From CBDUQP01 sp965369385 (GTDB lineage Bacteria > Planctomycetota > Phycisphaerae > SM23-33): 18,845 nucleotides of DNA. The DNA is taken from positions 1-18,845 of the forward strand of contig CBDUQP010000060.1 in assembly GCA_965369385.1 (NCBI GenBank), in the 5' to 3' direction. Under the pieces are notes generated by a model. The model had not been told where the DNA came from and searched no databases. It worked only from the letters and a program-made list of their open reading frames with translations. The position numbers and the translations under genes are program-made. Below are positions 16,681 through 18,845 of the stretch, one piece after another (within the stretch, counting starts at the first letter, position 1; each line of letters opens with the position of its first letter).

Positions 16681-17040
16681 ATGGGAAGGTTCGTAATACA
16701 CAGACACAGCGGGTATGGCCCGACCCACTATGACTTGATGTTGGAGAGGGGAGAGGTGCTGGTTACCTGGCAGTTCGATACCGATCCGACGCTACTGGCG
16801 GTGGGGATGGAGCTTGAGTGCAGGCAGATTCAGGACCATCGGATGATATATCTGACATACGAGGGACCGGTTAGCAAAGACCGAGGCCGGGTCGAACGGG
16901 TTGAGCGCGGGCAATACGTGACCACGCGTGAGGATACCGATGGCATCGGTTTGGAGCTAGCGGGGGAGATAATCAGGGGAAGATTCGAGCTGGTTTGCAC
17001 TGACGAGCCGAATGCCAGGTGGCTTCTGCGTGCGATGTAG
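16681..17040 (+). CDS. Free-standing LigD phosphoesterase (LigD_N)-like domain protein
   Basis: A protein of 119 residues, essentially one domain. FVIHRHSGYGPTHYDLMLE at the N-terminus matches the 3'-phosphoesterase module of bacterial LigD (FVxQKH..HYDxRLE). His9, His16 and Asp18 take the places of the metal and phosphate ligands. His53 in DHR and the YEGPVS segment (60-65) correspond to the second part of the active site. The conserved arginine after HYD is methionine here (Met20), so activity may be altered. In LigD this domain trims 3'-phosphate and ribonucleotide ends during non-homologous end joining. Here it is alone, without polymerase, ligase or Ku genes nearby, as is common for short planctomycete homologues. 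The ribosome binding site is weak. A perfect 6-bp hairpin (TGCCCC/GGGGCA, 16622-16639) lies in the leader region. Confidence 0.75.
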   Translation: MGRFVIHRHSGYGPTHYDLMLERGEVLVTWQFDTDPTLLAVGMELECRQIQDHRMIYLTYEGPVSKDRGRVERVERGQYVTTREDTDGIGLELAGEIIRGRFELVCTDEPNARWLLRAM

Positions 17041-17070
17041 AGAGTGGCCAGGGTTTACGCATCTAAACTC

Positions 17071-17139
17071 ATGTTCGCAGTTGTTGTCGCTGCTGCTGTT
17101 GCTTCTGCTGTTCGGGCCGAAGGTCCGATGGGCGCGTAG
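17071..17139 (+). CDS. 22-residue hydrophobic micro-ORF, left repeat copy
   Basis: An ATG four bases after the shared 13-bp repeat end opens a frame of 22 codons that stops at TAG 17137-17139. The peptide begins with MFAVVVAAAVASAV, long enough to enter or nearly cross a membrane, and ends RAEGPMGA. The right copy has the same length and the same tail. In the hydrophobic part the bases differ a lot, but the changes are mostly synonymous or exchange one hydrophobic residue for another. That pattern is what selection on a peptide would leave. No convincing Shine-Dalgarno precedes the ATG, and the frame lies 31 bases after the LigD_N-like gene. Translation is unproven. Confidence 0.4.
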   Translation: MFAVVVAAAVASAVRAEGPMGA

Positions 17140-17285
17140 CCGCGGCGCAGCCCCCGGATTCAGGCCCCCAACAAACAGAACCCCGATAGGGGTGGCCAGA
17201 GAAGCTTTTCCTGCGGTGTTGGATAGCTGATATAGCTTAGCGATTTGTGCCAAATATTCGCATCGACTCGCAGCCCAGCATCTCC

Positions 17286-17306
17286 CCCTGCCCCGAAGGG
17301 GCAGGG
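17286..17306. terminator. Perfect GC-rich 9-bp hairpin in the right repeat copy
   Basis: CCCTGCCCC (17286-17294) and GGGGCAGGG (17298-17306) pair perfectly around the 3-base loop GAA. It is the distal end of the right unit for transcripts coming from the minus-strand genes. No T run follows on either strand, so termination is only a guess. The left unit has a smaller counterpart, ACCCC-gata-GGGGT, at 17180-17193. Confidence 0.45.
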
Positions 17307-17324
17307 TTCAAAGGGGCACTGTAT

Positions 17325-17366
17325 CCGGGGGCGGCACCGCGACTTACGTCGCGGCTGACCCCCCGG
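17325..17366. other. Long GC-rich hairpin just after the right micro-ORF
   Basis: The inner stem CCGCGAC (17337-17343) / GTCGCGG (17348-17354) has a 4-base loop. It is extended by the outer stem CCGGGGG (from 17325) / CCCCCGG (to 17366) with small internal mismatches. The structure begins directly at the stop codon of the minus-strand micro-ORF (17367-17369). The inner stem is missing from the left copy, so the two units have diverged by a small insertion or deletion here. Confidence 0.5.
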
Positions 17367-17435
17367 CTAACTGCCCATCGGACCTTCGGCCCGAACGACA
17401 AAGGCAATAACGGCAACAATAAAAATAGCAGACAT
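17367..17435 (-). CDS. 22-residue hydrophobic micro-ORF, right repeat copy
   Basis: ATG at 17435-17433 and TAG at 17369-17367 bound 22 codons. The peptide begins MSAIFIVAVIAFVV and ends RAEGPMGS. It matches the left copy in length, hydrophobic pattern and tail. It starts 23 bases after the stop codon of the DUF5658-like membrane protein and could be co-transcribed with it. The hydrophobic part is bulkier than in the left copy (Ile/Phe instead of Ala). Small membrane peptide, leader peptide or a purely structural repeat are all open. Confidence 0.4.
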   Translation of the reverse strand: MSAIFIVAVIAFVVRAEGPMGS

Positions 17436-17458
17436 AAACTTTAGATGCGTAAGGACTT

Positions 17459-17833
17459 CTACGGCATGTATTGCAGGAATAGCGGCATGTAGACTTTGCT
17501 GCCCCATATATTGAACCATGCGGCCCACAGTGACAGGAATGCGGTAACGATAAGTATGTATGGCGTTGCCCGTCGCCAATAGATGGAGACAACGATGCCA
17601 GAGACCGCCTTGAACGCCGCACCCAGTAGCGGTCCGGCGATTTCTCCGAACAAAAGTGACGTCATTCGGACGATCGGGTGCAGTTCGTTGGTCGGCGACG
17701 ATCGCCTCATGAAGTGAGTGGTGCTGGCGGCGTCGCAGAGCAGGGCAACCACGAAGATGCTGATAAGCCATGCGTATTGTTCGAAGAAACCGTAGCTGTT
17801 CTTTTTGAATGTCTCGATTACTTTATGCGGCAA
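17459..17833 (-). CDS. DUF5658-like small integral membrane protein
   Basis: The start is a TTG at 17833, chosen because the strong ribosome binding site GGGGAGG lies about five bases upstream and no ATG fits as well. It sits 14 bp after the stop of the preceding gene, so the two are almost certainly co-transcribed. The 124-residue product has about three membrane segments (20-38, 58-87, 90-110). The motif pattern D34-x-x-S-T, then E50-L-H-P53, then glycines 63, 67 and 71 before K75, fits the DUF5658 type of membrane protein (D..ST....E..P.....G...K). No biochemical function is known for that family. The stop codon lies only 7 bp from the inverted repeat element. Confidence 0.6.
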   Translation of the reverse strand: MPHKVIETFKKNSYGFFEQYAWLISIFVVALLCDAASTTHFMRRSSPTNELHPIVRMTSLLFGEIAGPLLGAAFKAVSGIVVSIYWRRATPYILIVTAFLSLWAAWFNIWGSKVYMPLFLQYMP

Positions 17834-17847
17834 GCCAACCTCCCCGA

Positions 17848-18612
17848 CTAATCGCGTGATTCTTCGTCTCTCGTTGGCCCAATTGGCCTGACCTTTATTT
17901 TAACGCCATTTTCGGATATCGCCAAGCTGTCCAGGGCAATTCGGATACGTTTTATTCGCCATATTTTCTCGGGCTTGATCGGTTTGTCATCCATAGCTGC
18001 CAGCAGAATCGCCAGAACATTTGCGATTTTGTCGGCATTATTCATATCACTGTTTGCCGTCTGTTTGTTTTCCAGCTTGCCCCGAAGCTTGCGAAGCGGG
18101 CCCACAAGCACTCCCTTGGGTACTCGCATTTTACCGATTCGAGCGCACGTAATTCCCAGCTTCAGGCTCTTGTCTTCGGTGAGTTCGGCGCCGAGTTCTA
18201 TCGATGCCACTTTGTTCAGGTCGGTCAACGTGATCATGAATGTAACCGTGCCGTCGGCCAGTTTAATCATTGGCCCAGCCATGCCCACCGACCTCATTGC
18301 TGAGTTAACTTCGCCACGTTTTCTACCGGCTCGAAGGAAGGCGATTTCATCGATGGATGCCAGGTAGCGGTTTATCTGTTCTTCGGATATTTGCCATTCG
18401 AAAGGCTTTATGCGTTGTGCATTGTTGCTGAAATCCAACACAACATGCTGGACAAACTTGCCGGCTGTTTTCGCCAGCTCGTCCTTTGACAGTTTCATCG
18501 GGTGATAGTCATCGGGCGTGCGGCTTGCTTGTATGTAGATGATTACGACTGACGCAATAAGCAGTAAGGCGACGATAGCGATCAGACGCAGGATTATCTT
18601 TTTGCGGGACAT
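17848..18612 (-). CDS. Membrane-anchored protein of unknown function
   Basis: ATG at 18612 was chosen because TTGGAG lies six bases upstream; the frame could open at the TTG at 18624, but that TTG is part of the ribosome binding site itself. The 254-residue product starts MSRKKIILRLIAIVALLL, a basic end followed by one membrane helix (about 8-28), so most of it should lie outside the cytoplasm. A soluble region with the segment ISEEQINRYLAS (about 75-86) follows, then a basic, alternating-strand second half. I do not recognise a family. It lies 35 bp after the cut-off CDS at the window edge and 14 bp before the DUF5658-like gene, so it is the middle member of an operon. Confidence 0.7.
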   Translation of the reverse strand: MSRKKIILRLIAIVALLLIASVVIIYIQASRTPDDYHPMKLSKDELAKTAGKFVQHVVLDFSNNAQRIKPFEWQISEEQINRYLASIDEIAFLRAGRKRGEVNSAMRSVGMAGPMIKLADGTVTFMITLTDLNKVASIELGAELTEDKSLKLGITCARIGKMRVPKGVLVGPLRKLRGKLENKQTANSDMNNADKIANVLAILLAAMDDKPIKPEKIWRIKRIRIALDSLAISENGVKIKVRPIGPTRDEESRD

Positions 18613-18647
18613 CCATGTCTCCAACTTTGCGGGGTTCGGTGAGCAGG

Positions 18648-18845
18648 CTACTTGACAAGTTTTTCGAATGTCAATTTTTGAGGTGATTCGGCAAAAGCCA
18701 GCTTGATATCGCCGGCGTGGACAATCACTTGTCCTTCTTCAGGCATTGTCAGCCCCACACCCGTGGTCAGGGGATCCAGCGAGAACACGCTCAGCAGCAT
18801 ACCATGACCGATCAGACCGCCGGACATGTGGATGATATTATCGGT
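18648..18845 (-). CDS. C-terminal end of an unrecognised protein, cut by the window edge
   Basis: An open frame enters at 18845 and stops with TAG at 18650-18648, giving 65 residues. It has no start inside the window. It reads TDNIIHMSGGLIGHGMLLSV near the entry and ends with LAFAESPQKLTFEKLVK. The residues look like ordinary soluble protein with short beta-strands (GQVIVHAGDIKLAF). The 35-bp gap to the next gene, same strand, supports an operon. The family was not recognised. Confidence 0.6.
   Translation of the reverse strand, partial: TDNIIHMSGGLIGHGMLLSVFSLDPLTTGVGLTMPEEGQVIVHAGDIKLAFAESPQKLTFEKLVK

Larger units (their letters stand above)
17055..17452. repeat. Inverted pair of sORF-bearing repeat units
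   Basis: Two copies of one unit face each other. Both begin with the same 13 bases, TTACGCATCTAAA (plus 17055-17067; minus 17452-17440). Both then carry a 22-codon frame, share an identical 24-base block (17110-17133 and 17373-17396) and share GCCCCCGGAT after the stop codon (17150-17159 and 17323-17332). Each unit ends in GC-rich hairpins. The left unit is about 140 bp and the right about 165 bp; the right one has an extra short hairpin insert. Between them is about 90 bp without visible features. Flanks show no target-site duplication and no transposase is present. The units start 15 bp after the stop codon at 17040 and 7 bp after the stop codon at 17459, so they occupy the 3' ends of two convergent genes. 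A mobile miniature element, a terminator family or a small-peptide family are all possible. Confidence 0.8.

Noticed and set aside
17055..17452. Insertion sequence
   Set aside because: The 398-bp element has no transposase frame and no visible target duplication, so only a repeat is reported.
17367..17771. 134-codon minus-strand frame ending in the right micro-ORF
   Set aside because: Most of it overlaps the DUF5658-like gene in another frame and has no protein-like content; only the last 22 codons (17435-17367) have a counterpart in the left repeat copy.
1..18845. CRISPR array, rRNA, riboswitch or prophage
   Set aside because: No regularly spaced repeats, rRNA segments, recognisable riboswitch cores or phage genes were seen.

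Overview
The window looks like a piece of a planctomycete-like genome, probably of the Phycisphaerae kind. This is an inference from gene content, not a marker-gene result. The clues are very large secreted multidomain glycoside hydrolase family 2 (GH2) proteins, a GHL6-type glycosidase-like protein next to a Gfo/Idh/MocA oxidoreductase, a free-standing LigD phosphoesterase-domain protein and an adenylosuccinate lyase of the animal/Bacteroidetes-like type. No rRNA, CRISPR array, transposase or phage gene was seen.

Layout. Positions 1-3838 (+) hold the 3' part of a giant GH2 protein whose start lies outside the window. A strong hairpin and a tRNA-Arg(UCU) gene on the minus strand follow (3972-4091). 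Positions 4418-8443 (+) encode a second giant GH2-like protein. It is a paralogue of the first with the same domain order and the same C-terminal module, but an arginine stands where the GH2 nucleophile glutamate is expected. Positions 8600-9633 (-) are the wreck of a GH2 beta-mannosidase: its N-terminal and C-terminal ends are joined in different frames and the whole catalytic barrel is missing.

From a promoter-like site at 9888-9916 a compact plus-strand operon runs to a good terminator at 14874-14918. It encodes a GHL6/trimerisation-type glycosidase-like protein, a Gfo/Idh/MocA NAD(P)-dependent oxidoreductase and a class III PLP aminotransferase. Together with the GH2 genes this suggests a locus for breaking down or remodelling a glycan or amino sugar, but the substrate cannot be read from the sequence.

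The rest is a mixture. purB (14958-16391, -) has its own -10 box. A small LigD_N-like gene (16681-17040, +) faces a minus-strand cluster of three genes: a cut-off CDS at the window edge, a membrane-anchored protein of unknown function and a DUF5658-like membrane protein. Between these convergent genes (17055-17452) sits the most unusual structure in the window. Two diverged copies of a repeat unit lie head to head in inverted orientation. Each starts with the same 13-bp end, carries a 22-codon reading frame (hydrophobic stretch followed by RAEGPMG and one more residue) and ends in GC-rich hairpins. Each copy begins within 7-15 bp of the stop codon of the neighbouring gene and reads in the same direction as that gene.
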